From assembly GCA_009911185.1 (NCBI GenBank), contig QXWW01000028.1, positions 1 to 55,910 of the forward strand: a stretch of 55,910 nt of DNA, written 5' to 3'. Below the pieces are notes generated by a model. The model was given only the letters and a program-made list of their open reading frames with translations. It made no database searches and was not told the origin of the DNA. The stretch comes from Lachnospiraceae bacterium. Lineage in GTDB: Bacteria; Bacillota; Clostridia; Lachnospirales; Lachnospiraceae. How positions within the stretch are numbered: the first letter of the stretch is position 1; every line of letters starts with the position of its first letter. Below are positions 17,129 through 25,672 of the stretch, one piece after another. The translations under genes and the position numbers were made by a program.

Positions 17129-18487
17129 TTAACGGATCATACCTTTTACCGTTAAAAACAGTAACAGCACCGGTAAAACGTACTTCACATAAATCTTAAT
17201 AAAGGAAGGCAGTTTCATACCTTTACCGGTATTCACCTCCTTCTGGTAGTTTTCAAATCCCCAGCCAAATCTTGTAACACAAAACAGAAGATAACAAAGA
17301 GATCCTACCGGCAGAAGCACATTGCTTACCAGAAAATCTTCCAGATCTAATACGGTGCTGCCTTCCCCCAAAGGCTGGAAGGCAGACCACAGATTATAAC
17401 CAAATACACAGGGCAGGGATAACAGTAAAATAGCCGCCAGATTAAACAGGCAGGATTTTTTTCTGCTCCAGTGAAATAAGTCCATGCCACAGGAAATAAT
17501 ATTTTCAAATACGGCTAAAATGGTAGAAAACGCCGCGAAAGTCATAAATACAAAAAACAAGGTGCCCCAGATACGTCCTCCCGGCATTCCGTTAAAGATG
17601 TTGGGAAGTGTGACAAATATCAGACCCGGTCCCTGGTCTGGACTGATACCGAAAGCGAAACAGGTTGGAAAAATAATCAGCCCGGAAACCAATGCCACAA
17701 ATGTATCCAGTACGGCAATATTCACAGACTCCCCAAGCAATCCGTGCTTTTTATCAATATAACTGCCGAAAATTCCCATAGAACCGATACCGAGACTCAA
17801 GGTAAAAAATGCCTGGTTCATGGCGGCCGTGATTGTCTCCAGAATGCCCACTTCCTTCGTTCTCTGGAAATCAGGAAGCAGGTAAAATTTCAAGCCTTCG
17901 ATACCGCCTTTTAAAGTCATACTGTGGACCGCAAGGATGATGATAATCGCAAGAAGCAGCGTCATCATAATTTTTGTAATTCTTTCTACGCCTTGCTGCA
18001 GCCCTACCGAACAAATAAAAATTCCCGCTGACACAATGATGATCATTGCAGTTAACAGGATTTGAGGGCTGGCGAGCATATCCTGGAACATTCCGCTTAC
18101 CTGTTCCGAATTTTTCCCCTGAAACTTTCCCATGAGCATTTGGTAAAAATAATAAAGCATCCAACCTGCCACAGTCGTATAAAACATCATTAGAATATAA
18201 TTGCCCGCCATTCCCAGATAACCGTGAAGATGCCATTTCTGTCCTGGTTTTTCTAATTCCTGGAAACTTTTAATGATACTTTTTCTGCTGGCGCGTCCCA
18301 CTGCAAATTCCATAGTCATGACTGGTATGCCCATAATAACCAGGAAAAACAGATAGAAGAGTACAAATACTCCGCCCCCGTATAAACCGGCGACATAGGG
18401 AAAGCGCCAGACATTGCCAATTCCGATGGCGCAGCCTGCCGAAAGCAGAATGAATCCCATTCGTGAACTTAATTTTTCTCGTTCCAT
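17129..18487 (-). CDS. Sodium-dependent transporter, neurotransmitter:sodium symporter family (452 aa)
   Basis: Inner-membrane sodium-coupled importer of the NSS/SNF family, probably for an amino acid; the substrate cannot be read from the sequence. The N-terminus has the diagnostic FILLSAGCAIGIGNVWRFPY in TM1, with the GIGNVWRFPYV sodium/substrate loop, and about 11-12 membrane helices follow. I start it at ATG 18487 (MEREKLSSRMGF): AGAGGA is well spaced there, and this matches the usual family N-terminus. The longer frame from 18514 has no ribosome binding site. It stands alone, convergent to the flippase gene and divergent from the carbonic anhydrase gene. Confidence 0.93.
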   Translation of the reverse strand: MEREKLSSRMGFILLSAGCAIGIGNVWRFPYVAGLYGGGVFVLFYLFFLVIMGIPVMTMEFAVGRASRKSIIKSFQELEKPGQKWHLHGYLGMAGNYILMMFYTTVAGWMLYYFYQMLMGKFQGKNSEQVSGMFQDMLASPQILLTAMIIIVSAGIFICSVGLQQGVERITKIMMTLLLAIIIILAVHSMTLKGGIEGLKFYLLPDFQRTKEVGILETITAAMNQAFFTLSLGIGSMGIFGSYIDKKHGLLGESVNIAVLDTFVALVSGLIIFPTCFAFGISPDQGPGLIFVTLPNIFNGMPGGRIWGTLFFVFMTFAAFSTILAVFENIISCGMDLFHWSRKKSCLFNLAAILLLSLPCVFGYNLWSAFQPLGEGSTVLDLEDFLVSNVLLPVGSLCYLLFCVTRFGWGFENYQKEVNTGKGMKLPSFIKIYVKYVLPVLLLFLTVKGMIR

Positions 18488-18713
18488 TTCAAATTCCTCT
18501 TTCTCCTTTTTCATTTTTTCAACATGTAATTGCGAACCTACAAAATTCTCAACACTCCATGTACAATCCAGACAATTCGCTGAATCATTTTGGACGGTTT
18601 TTTTATTATTTTATCATTGTGTTCTTAATTACCTGTTTTCTTAAGAAATAAGTATACCATAAAAAACGTAAAATAGGGAAACGCTTTACATATTTTTATA
18701 TTGGAAATACAGA

Positions 18714-18742
18714 TTGATTTTTTAGCATTCTTTCATTATAAT
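18714..18742 (+). promoter_or_regulatory. Predicted sigma-A promoter for the carbonic anhydrase gene
   Basis: TTGATT (18714-18719), a 17-base spacer and perfect TATAAT (18737-18742), 58 bases before the start codon. The rest of the 18488-18713 gap is AT-rich and holds no gene. Confidence 0.65.
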
Positions 18743-18800
18743 GATTTTATGGCAGAATCTACTCTGCACAAAAGTTTGATACATAGAAATGGAGGAAAAT

Positions 18801-19364
18801 ATGCAAAAAGAAAATTTATCAGCTACAGAAGCATTGCAGAAGTTAAAAGAAGGAAACCAGCGTTATCTGGAAGCTGAAACCAATCCGGGAGATATATCGT
18901 CAAAAATTCGTAAATTTACCTGTGAAAACGGTCAGAGTCCCTATGCTATTGTAATAACCTGTTCTGATTCCAGAGTAATTCCGGAAAGTATTTTTTCAGC
19001 AGGAATTGGAGAACTGTTTGTCATCCGTGTGGCTGGAAATGTAATGGATAAGCATCAGTTAGGAAGCGTGGAATACGCAGCGGATCATCTGGGAACCAAT
19101 CTTGTAGTTGTATTGGGACATGAGCATTGCGGCGCTGTAGGGGCTGCCTTGAACAGTGACCCTGACGGTTATGTAAAATTTATCACCGATGAAATCCGCA
19201 AGGCAATCGGAGAGGAGAAGGACGAGCTGCGCGCAAGCTGCCTAAATGTAGAAAGAAGCGTATCTATCATCAAAGACAGTCTCAATATTCAGGAAGACAG
19301 TAAGGTGAAAGTATGCGGGGCAATGTATTATATTGGCAGCGGAAAGGTTGAATTTCTGGACTGA
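18801..19364 (+). CDS. Beta-class carbonic anhydrase (187 aa)
   Basis: Zinc enzyme interconverting CO2 and bicarbonate in the cytosol, supplying bicarbonate to carboxylases and to carbamoyl-phosphate synthase. The zinc and catalytic residues are complete: C54-x-D56-x-R58 (CSDSR) and H107-x-x-C110 (HEHC). The GHEHCGAVGA stretch is typical. I choose ATG 18801 because GGAGG (18791-18795) sits five bases ahead. The ATG at 18789 lies inside that site's context and lacks its own. It is a single-gene unit with its own promoter and terminator. Confidence 0.95.
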   Translation: MQKENLSATEALQKLKEGNQRYLEAETNPGDISSKIRKFTCENGQSPYAIVITCSDSRVIPESIFSAGIGELFVIRVAGNVMDKHQLGSVEYAADHLGTNLVVVLGHEHCGAVGAALNSDPDGYVKFITDEIRKAIGEEKDELRASCLNVERSVSIIKDSLNIQEDSKVKVCGAMYYIGSGKVEFLD

Positions 19365-19394
19365 ATCTTCGAAACAGCAGATTTGGGTTGAAAC

Positions 19395-19424
19395 AAAGAA
19401 TCCCGCAAAGCGGGATTCTTTTTG
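19395..19424 (+). terminator. Rho-independent terminator after the carbonic anhydrase gene
   Basis: A perfect 12-bp stem, AAAGAATCCCGC (19395-19406) with GCGGGATTCTTT (19410-19421), a three-base loop and a T-run. It begins 31 bases after the stop codon. Confidence 0.92.
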
Positions 19425-19471
19425 TATAAAATAACAAAAATAGCAGATACTACCATAAAAAGGAGTTTGCT

Positions 19472-19876
19472 ATGAGAAAAACGTGTAGTATCCGCTTATT
19501 ATTATTTGGAATTTTTATAACAGCCCTTTGCAGTCTCTGTATGGGATTTCTAATGGGAACCAGAAAAAACTGGAATGCTTATGAACAGCGCATCGCCCTG
19601 CTTCAGGAGAAAAATGACATTCTTTTATCACAACAGGAAGTGAAAGAGGACGAAAGCAATCTTGCTGCAAGCTATGCGGTAGAGCCTTATAAATATATAC
19701 TGCTTGCGGAAGAGGGATATGTCGCCGTCTTTCAGGCAGACAAAAAGACCCTGTATGCATCCACGGATATCCTGCTCGTCGATCTTCCACAGGATCTTCA
19801 GGAAGAAATTACAAGAGGGAAATTTATCGCCAGTGAGGAACAGCTCTACAGTTTTCTGGAAAACTACTCCAGCTAG
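19472..19876 (+). CDS. Membrane-anchored protein with a BofC-like C-terminal domain (134 aa)
   Basis: A short N-terminal cytoplasmic stretch, one membrane helix (about residues 9-28), a coiled-coil-like stretch (YEQRIALLQEKNDILLSQQ), then a compact C-terminal domain reading YILLAEEGYVAVF, followed by TDILLVDLPQDLQEEI and the closing LYSFLENYSS. This C-terminal pattern resembles the BofC C-terminal domain found in many Clostridia proteins. BofC modulates forespore signalling in Bacillus, but no such role is shown here. The start is supported by AAAGGAG seven bases before ATG 19472. The assignment rests on motif resemblance only. Confidence 0.7.
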   Translation: MRKTCSIRLLLFGIFITALCSLCMGFLMGTRKNWNAYEQRIALLQEKNDILLSQQEVKEDESNLAASYAVEPYKYILLAEEGYVAVFQADKKTLYASTDILLVDLPQDLQEEITRGKFIASEEQLYSFLENYSS

Positions 19877-19881
19877 AACGC

Positions 19882-19910
19882 TTGAATCTTTTACCAGGGA
19901 ATGGTATAAT
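19882..19910 (+). promoter_or_regulatory. Predicted sigma-A promoter for the flavoprotein-mutS-mutL run
   Basis: TTGAAT (19882-19887), a 17-base spacer and perfect TATAAT (19905-19910), 25 bases ahead of the flavoprotein ATG. It would drive the collinear run of two flavoproteins and mutS onward. Confidence 0.65.
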
Positions 19911-19934
19911 TGGGGCTGAGGAGGGGCTGGCAAC

Positions 19935-21182
19935 ATGAGTAGAGAATTTGATATTATTGTTGTGGGCGCTGGAGCTTCCGGACTCACAGCGGCGGTCCAG
20001 GCTGCCAGGAAAGGCGCCAGCGTTCTGATTTTGGAACATATGGACAGGGCTGGAAAGAAAATACTCGTTACCGGAAATGGAAAATGTAATTTCACCAATA
20101 AAAAGCAGGGCATTGCTTATTACAACGGCAAGAACCCTGCCTTTGTATTGCCAGTATTCGAACAATTTGGAGTGCCGGAAACATTGCAGTTCTTCGAGAA
20201 CATCGGCATTTATCCTAAAAATAAGCGGGACGGCTATTTTTATCCCGCCAGTGAGCAGGCCGCGTCCGTGGCAGAAGTCCTGTTAATGGAATGTAAACGC
20301 CTGCAGGTACGGATTGCGTATAATATAGGAATCCGGGAAATACGCAGAGAGGCGGAAAAATTTTCCTTTTTTACAAAAGAGGGGGTTTTTATAAGCAACT
20401 GCTGTATCATTGCCACAGGCGGAAAAGCCGCCAAAAAAACGGGAAGCGATGGCAGCGGAATCCCATATATTGCTCAGTTCGGTCATAAATTGACAGATAT
20501 TGTGCCCGCGCTTGTGCAAATGCAGGGAAAACAATCGTTTTTAAAAGAACTTGCAGGCGTTCGCGCGCAGGGCTGCATCCGGCTTTACATAGACGGCAAA
20601 AGAATAGCCGAGGACGAAGGAGAGCTTCAATTGACAGAATTTGGCGTCTCCGGAATCCCCGCATTTCAGGTGAGCCGCTTTGCGGCATACGGTTTGCTTT
20701 ACGGGCAAGAAGTGTATGCGGAATTGAATTTTTTACCGAAGCTTTCCCGGGAAGAGGCAAAAAAGCTATTCGCACGGCGCTTTATTGCCAATGGTGCAGG
20801 AAAGAACGCTGCCCAGGCCCTGATTGGACTTTTTCCCTGTAAATTAAATGTTGTTTTACTAAAGGAAGCGCAAATTTCCCCAGGACAGCAGGCGCAACGC
20901 TGCACGCGCAAAGAATTAAACGCGCTGGCATATGCCGCGCAGACGCTGAGAGTTGATATTACCGGAACGAAAGGATTTGACTTTGCCCAGGTTACTGCAG
21001 GAGGTGTGGATACTGCGGAGATTAATCCCGCCACTATGGAATCTCTTCTTGTCCCCAGGCTTTATTTTGCCGGAGAAGTGATAGATATTGACGGACTGTG
21101 CGGCGGTTACAATCTGCAATGGGCGTGGTCCAGCGGCGCCGTGGCTGGAAGAGCGGCGGCAGACGCGTTATTGACACAGTAG
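19935..21182 (+). CDS. HI0933/YhiN-type NAD(P)/FAD-dependent oxidoreductase (415 aa)
   Basis: Flavoprotein of the HI0933 (YhiN/BaiN-like) family. It has an N-terminal Rossmann dinucleotide motif (IIVVGAGASGLTAAVQAARKG), the GKKILVTGNGKCNFTN block characteristic of the family, and a C-terminal FAD-contact segment (YFAGEVIDIDGLCGGYNLQW). Family members reduce unknown substrates; one relative, BaiN, acts in bile-acid 7-dehydroxylation, but that specificity cannot be inferred here. GAGGAGG precedes ATG 19935. The next flavoprotein gene starts 9 bases after its stop, so they form an operon. Confidence 0.88.
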   Translation: MSREFDIIVVGAGASGLTAAVQAARKGASVLILEHMDRAGKKILVTGNGKCNFTNKKQGIAYYNGKNPAFVLPVFEQFGVPETLQFFENIGIYPKNKRDGYFYPASEQAASVAEVLLMECKRLQVRIAYNIGIREIRREAEKFSFFTKEGVFISNCCIIATGGKAAKKTGSDGSGIPYIAQFGHKLTDIVPALVQMQGKQSFLKELAGVRAQGCIRLYIDGKRIAEDEGELQLTEFGVSGIPAFQVSRFAAYGLLYGQEVYAELNFLPKLSREEAKKLFARRFIANGAGKNAAQALIGLFPCKLNVVLLKEAQISPGQQAQRCTRKELNALAYAAQTLRVDITGTKGFDFAQVTAGGVDTAEINPATMESLLVPRLYFAGEVIDIDGLCGGYNLQWAWSSGAVAGRAAADALLTQ

Positions 21183-21191
21183 GAGGAAGCC

Positions 21192-22868
21192 ATGATTAGA
21201 ATCCAGCAGCTAAAGCTACCTATTACTCACACTGAAGAACAGCTTTTACAAAAACTGGCAAAAACTCTGGGGGTCAAGCCGGAAGAAATTATAACCTGCC
21301 AAATCCGCAGACAATCCATAGACGCCAGGAAAAAACAGCAGGTTTGCTTCGTTTATACTCTGGACGTCGCATTAAAACAGGAACTAAGAGCGCTGCGCCG
21401 AACAAAAAGCAGCAGCATTTCGCTGGCAAAAGACGTTCCTTATGAGTTTCCGGCCAGCACGGAAGGAATACGGCTCAAGCATCGCCCTGTCATTATTGGA
21501 AGCGGCCCCGCGGGACTGTTTTGTGCCTATCTCCTTGCAGAACATGGATTCTGCCCGGTAATTTTAGAGCGCGGAACATCCGTCAACGAGCGTACCCGGG
21601 AAGTGGAGCAGTTTTGGAAAGACAATGTTCTCAATCCCAAATCGAATGTGCAATTTGGAGAAGGGGGCGCGGGAACCTTTTCCGACGGCAAGCTGAACAC
21701 CCTTGTAAAGGACGTCAAAGGCAGGAACCGGCGGGTATTAGAGATCTTTATCCGTCATGGCGCGCCTGCATCCATTGCCTATGAGAGCAAGCCGCATATC
21801 GGGACGGATAAGTTAAAAAAAGTGATTGAAAGTATGCGCCATCAGATTGAAGCCTGGGGCGGCGTCTATCATTTTCATACTTGTGTGATCGATATGGAAT
21901 TTGCCAAAGGCGGCCTTCGCGCCTTAGTCTGTGAAGACCAAAAGAGCAAAACTGTCACCAGAAGAGAAACGGAAATTGCCGTGCTCGCTATTGGGCACAG
22001 CGCCAGAGACACCTTTGAAATGCTGCAGCGCAGAGGATTACAAATGGAGGCGAAAGCATTTGCAGTTGGACTTCGGGTGGAACACCCCCAGACGATGATC
22101 AGTGAAACGCAATATGGCGCAGAAGCGGCGGCCATCCTGCCGGCAGCTTCCTACAAATTAACTGCCAATCTGGAAAATAACCGGGGCGTCTACTCTTTTT
22201 GCATGTGTCCTGGCGGCTATGTGGTGAACGCCTCCTCAGAAACGGGAAAACTTGCAGTTAACGGGATGAGCAATTATGCAAGAGAAGGGCAAAATGCCAA
22301 CAGCGCTATCATTGTCACAGTGACCCCTCAGGATTTTCCAGAATCCGGACCACTGGCAGGAGTTGCATTCCAGCGCAGACTGGAAACGAAAGCGTACGAA
22401 CTGGGCAAAGGCATGATTCCCCAGCAATTATTCGGAGATTTTGAACGGAAAAAAATTTCCGCATCGTACGGCGGTTTTTCGCCGCAAGTCAAAGGACGGC
22501 ATACTTTCGGCGCACTGCACGAGCTATTCTCCCCGGAAATACATGATTCTTTTTGCCGGGGAATGCATCAGTTTGCACGGCGTCTGCCAGGATTTGACCG
22601 CAAAGACGCCATTTTATCTGGCGTAGAGAGCAGGACCTCCTCACCCGTACGGATTAAGCGCAATGAATTATTTGAGAGCAGCTGCAAAGGCGTATACCCT
22701 TGCGGAGAAGGCGCAGGATATGCCGGAGGTATCATGTCCGCCGCCATGGACGGAATGAAAATTGCAGAAGCGGTGGCAAAAACATATTATGCGCCGGGAA
22801 AATTTTCACAAACTGATGATGAAAAAATAAACAGCCAAATATACGAAAGCAACGCAATAAACACCTAA
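21192..22868 (+). CDS. Uncharacterised FAD-dependent dehydrogenase, COG2509-like (558 aa)
   Basis: Starts with a roughly 90-residue N-terminal domain (MIRIQQLKLPITHTEEQLLQ) that is typical of this family and absent from ordinary FAD enzymes. It is followed by the dinucleotide-binding motif VIIGSGPAGLFCAYLLAEHG (about 99-118) and the family blocks NVQFGEGGAGTFSDGKLNT and YPCGEGAGYAGGIMSAAMDG near the C-terminus. It is presumably a cytosolic redox enzyme; the substrate is unknown. An AGGAGG precedes ATG 21192. It lies between the other flavoprotein gene and mutS, an arrangement seen in many Lachnospiraceae by my recollection. Confidence 0.88.
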   Translation: MIRIQQLKLPITHTEEQLLQKLAKTLGVKPEEIITCQIRRQSIDARKKQQVCFVYTLDVALKQELRALRRTKSSSISLAKDVPYEFPASTEGIRLKHRPVIIGSGPAGLFCAYLLAEHGFCPVILERGTSVNERTREVEQFWKDNVLNPKSNVQFGEGGAGTFSDGKLNTLVKDVKGRNRRVLEIFIRHGAPASIAYESKPHIGTDKLKKVIESMRHQIEAWGGVYHFHTCVIDMEFAKGGLRALVCEDQKSKTVTRRETEIAVLAIGHSARDTFEMLQRRGLQMEAKAFAVGLRVEHPQTMISETQYGAEAAAILPAASYKLTANLENNRGVYSFCMCPGGYVVNASSETGKLAVNGMSNYAREGQNANSAIIVTVTPQDFPESGPLAGVAFQRRLETKAYELGKGMIPQQLFGDFERKKISASYGGFSPQVKGRHTFGALHELFSPEIHDSFCRGMHQFARRLPGFDRKDAILSGVESRTSSPVRIKRNELFESSCKGVYPCGEGAGYAGGIMSAAMDGMKIAEAVAKTYYAPGKFSQTDDEKINSQIYESNAINT

Positions 22869-22888
22869 GAAACAGGAGGATAGACATC

Positions 22889-25534
22889 GTGGCAGAAATG
22901 ACTCCAATGATGCAGAAGTACATGGAAACCAAACAGGAATACCCGGATTGTATTCTTTTTTACCGGCTGGGTGATTTTTATGAAATGTTTTTTGACGACG
23001 CCCTGACAGCCTCGAAGGAACTGGAAATCACGCTTACCGGCAAAAACTGCGGTTTAGAAGAGCGCGCCCCAATGTGCGGCGTCCCTTTTCACGCAGTGGA
23101 AAATTATTTAAACAAGCTGGTTTCCAAAGGCTATAAAGTTGCAATCTGTGAGCAGGTGGAAGATCCCAAAATGGCAAAAGGCCTGGTAAAGCGGGAAGTC
23201 ATACGGGTGGTGACGCCTGGCACCAACCTGGACACGCAGGCATTGGACGAAACCAAGAACAATTATATCATGTGCATCGTTTGCGTAGAAGACCGTTTTG
23301 GCGTCTCCGTTGCCGACGTCACCACCGGAGATTATTATGTGACAGAACTGGACAATGAACGCAAGCTTATGGATGAGATACATAAATTTTCCCCCTCGGA
23401 GATCATTTGCAACGAATCTTTTTATATGATGGGGCTGGACCTTGAAGATCTAAAGCACCGGCTGGGTATCGCCGTCTATGCTCTGGACGCATGGTATTTC
23501 AGTGATGAAACGGCAAAAAATACCCTGCTTTCTCATTTTAAAATGTCCGATATTCAGGGACTGGGGCTAGAAGATTACGATTCCGGCGCTATTGCTGCGG
23601 GGGCGCTCTTGAAATACCTCTACGAAACGCAGAAAAACAGCCTTGCCAATATGACCTCGCTGCAAATATACAGCACGGGAAAATATATGATTATTGACAG
23701 TTCCACCCGCCGGAATCTGGAATTGGTGGAAACACTGCGTGAGAAGCAAAAACGTGGATCTCTGCTGTGGGTGCTGGACAAGACCAAAACAGCAATGGGG
23801 GCGAGAATGCTCCGCAATTTTGTAGAACAGCCTCTGATTGAAAAAAAGGAAATTAAACGGCGGCTGGACGCCATTGACGCGTTGAAAGAGCACGCCATCA
23901 CACGGGAAGAAATCCGTGAATATTTAAATCCAATCTATGATCTGGAGCGTTTAATCAGCCGTGTTACTTATCAGACTGCCAATCCCAGAGATTTGATCGC
24001 TTTCAAGAGTTCACTTGCCATGCTTCCTCATATTAAACGGCTTTTGGAGGAATTTAAAGCCCCTCTGCTGAAAGACCTCCAGACCGATTTAGATACGTTA
24101 GAGGATATTTTTGCGCTTATTGACGCCGCAATTGCCGAAGAGCCGCCTGTTTCTATCCGGGAGGGCGGGATTTTAAAAGAAGGCTATGACGGGGAAATCG
24201 ACAAACTGCGCCACGCCAAGACTGAAGGCAAGACGTGGCTGGTTGAGCTGGAAGCAAAGGAGCGTGAAAAAACCGGGATTAAAAATCTGCGTATCAAGTA
24301 TAATAAAGTATTCGGTTATTACCTGGAAGTGACCAACTCCTACAAACATCTGGTGCCGGATTATTATAACCGCAAACAAACCCTTGCAAATGCAGAACGC
24401 TATATTACTACAGAATTGAAAGAGCTGGAAGATATTATTCTGGGAGCAGAGGATAAGCTGACCGCCTTAGAATATGAAATATTCCGCAGGATTCGGGACA
24501 ATATTGCAGGAGAAGTGCTGCGGATTCAGAAAACGGCAAAGGCAGTCGCCGGTATTGATGTGCTGGCCTCCCTTGCCCTGGTGGCAGAACGGAACAATTA
24601 TTGCCGTCCTTCTGTCAATGAAAACGGCGTCATTGATATCAAAAACGGACGTCATCCCGTGGTAGAGCAGATGATAAACAATGATATGTTCATCGCCAAC
24701 GACACCTATCTGGACAACCATAAACAGCGGATCTCCATTATTACAGGCCCAAATATGGCAGGAAAATCCACCTATATGCGCCAAACGGCATTGATCGTAC
24801 TAATGGCGCAGATTGGAAGCTTCGTTCCCGCAGACAGTGCCAAAATAGGAATTGTGGACCGTATATTTACCAGAGTGGGAGCTTCCGATGATCTGGCGAG
24901 CGGACAGAGCACGTTCATGGTAGAAATGACGGAGGTGGCAAATATCCTGAGAAATGCCACCAGCAACAGTCTGCTGGTGCTGGATGAAATCGGCAGAGGC
25001 ACCAGCACCTTTGACGGCTTAAGCATTGCCTGGGCCGTAGTGGAGCACATCAGCAATCCCAGACTGTTGGGCGCCAAGACATTATTCGCCACGCATTACC
25101 ATGAACTGACGGAGCTGGAAGGAAAACTGAACAACGTAAATAATTACTGCATCGCCGTAAAAGAAAAAGGAGAAGATATTGTATTTCTGCGGAAAATCGT
25201 ACCCGGCGGCGCGGATAAGAGTTACGGCATTCAGGTGGCGAAGCTTGCCGGAGTGCCGGAGAGCGTTATCGCCCGCGCCCGCGTCATTGCAGACGAACTT
25301 TCCGCACATGATATTGCAGAGCTTACAGGGAAAATCACGGTAGAGGGCGGCAGCCCGCGCAAAAAAGCACAGAAAAAAGATGAAGTGGATTTAACACAAA
25401 TGTCCCTCTTTGATACGGTAAAGGACGATGATATTATTCAGGAAATACAGGAAATAGATTTGGGAAACCTTACCCCAATCGACGCCCTGAATAAACTGTA
25501 TGAGCTTCAGAATAAAATTAAAAACCGATGGTAG
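22889..25534 (+). CDS. mutS: DNA mismatch repair protein MutS (881 aa)
   Basis: Recognises mismatches and small loops and recruits MutL. The mismatch-contact motif F30-Y31-E32 (GDFYEMF) is intact. The connector, lever and clamp regions follow. The C-terminal ATPase has Walker A GPNMAGKSTYMRQ at about 620, Walker B LLVLDEIGRGTSTFDG, and FATHYHELTELE. Full length. GTG start at 22889 with AGGAGG nine bases upstream. It forms a mutS-mutL-miaA order with a 138-base gap before mutL. Confidence 0.97.
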   Translation: MAEMTPMMQKYMETKQEYPDCILFYRLGDFYEMFFDDALTASKELEITLTGKNCGLEERAPMCGVPFHAVENYLNKLVSKGYKVAICEQVEDPKMAKGLVKREVIRVVTPGTNLDTQALDETKNNYIMCIVCVEDRFGVSVADVTTGDYYVTELDNERKLMDEIHKFSPSEIICNESFYMMGLDLEDLKHRLGIAVYALDAWYFSDETAKNTLLSHFKMSDIQGLGLEDYDSGAIAAGALLKYLYETQKNSLANMTSLQIYSTGKYMIIDSSTRRNLELVETLREKQKRGSLLWVLDKTKTAMGARMLRNFVEQPLIEKKEIKRRLDAIDALKEHAITREEIREYLNPIYDLERLISRVTYQTANPRDLIAFKSSLAMLPHIKRLLEEFKAPLLKDLQTDLDTLEDIFALIDAAIAEEPPVSIREGGILKEGYDGEIDKLRHAKTEGKTWLVELEAKEREKTGIKNLRIKYNKVFGYYLEVTNSYKHLVPDYYNRKQTLANAERYITTELKELEDIILGAEDKLTALEYEIFRRIRDNIAGEVLRIQKTAKAVAGIDVLASLALVAERNNYCRPSVNENGVIDIKNGRHPVVEQMINNDMFIANDTYLDNHKQRISIITGPNMAGKSTYMRQTALIVLMAQIGSFVPADSAKIGIVDRIFTRVGASDDLASGQSTFMVEMTEVANILRNATSNSLLVLDEIGRGTSTFDGLSIAWAVVEHISNPRLLGAKTLFATHYHELTELEGKLNNVNNYCIAVKEKGEDIVFLRKIVPGGADKSYGIQVAKLAGVPESVIARARVIADELSAHDIAELTGKITVEGGSPRKKAQKKDEVDLTQMSLFDTVKDDDIIQEIQEIDLGNLTPIDALNKLYELQNKIKNRW

Positions 25535-25562
25535 TTTACATAAAATAATTATGTAAACTCAT

Positions 25563-25576
25563 TGAACAACTGTTCA
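25563..25576. promoter_or_regulatory. Candidate LexA (SOS) box before mutL
   Basis: TGAACAACTGTTCA is a perfect palindrome whose core GAAC-AACT-GTTC fits the Gram-positive LexA consensus GAAC-N4-GTTC. It lies in the mutS-mutL gap, 97 bases before mutL. A second palindrome (25533-25559, 11-bp arms) immediately precedes it. lexA itself is in this window. Confidence 0.45.
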
Positions 25577-25672
25577 GATAATATACCGACAGTTTGTCTG
25601 TCTGTGAAAAACAATTCTTTGCAGCATCTTTGTAACAACATCCGATACAACGCATAAAACTAAGGAGCAAAT

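Noticed and set aside
25533-25559. Palindrome with 11-bp arms at the mutS stop as a terminator
   Set aside because: It is AT-rich and has no T-run; mutL follows closely on the same strand, so termination is unlikely.
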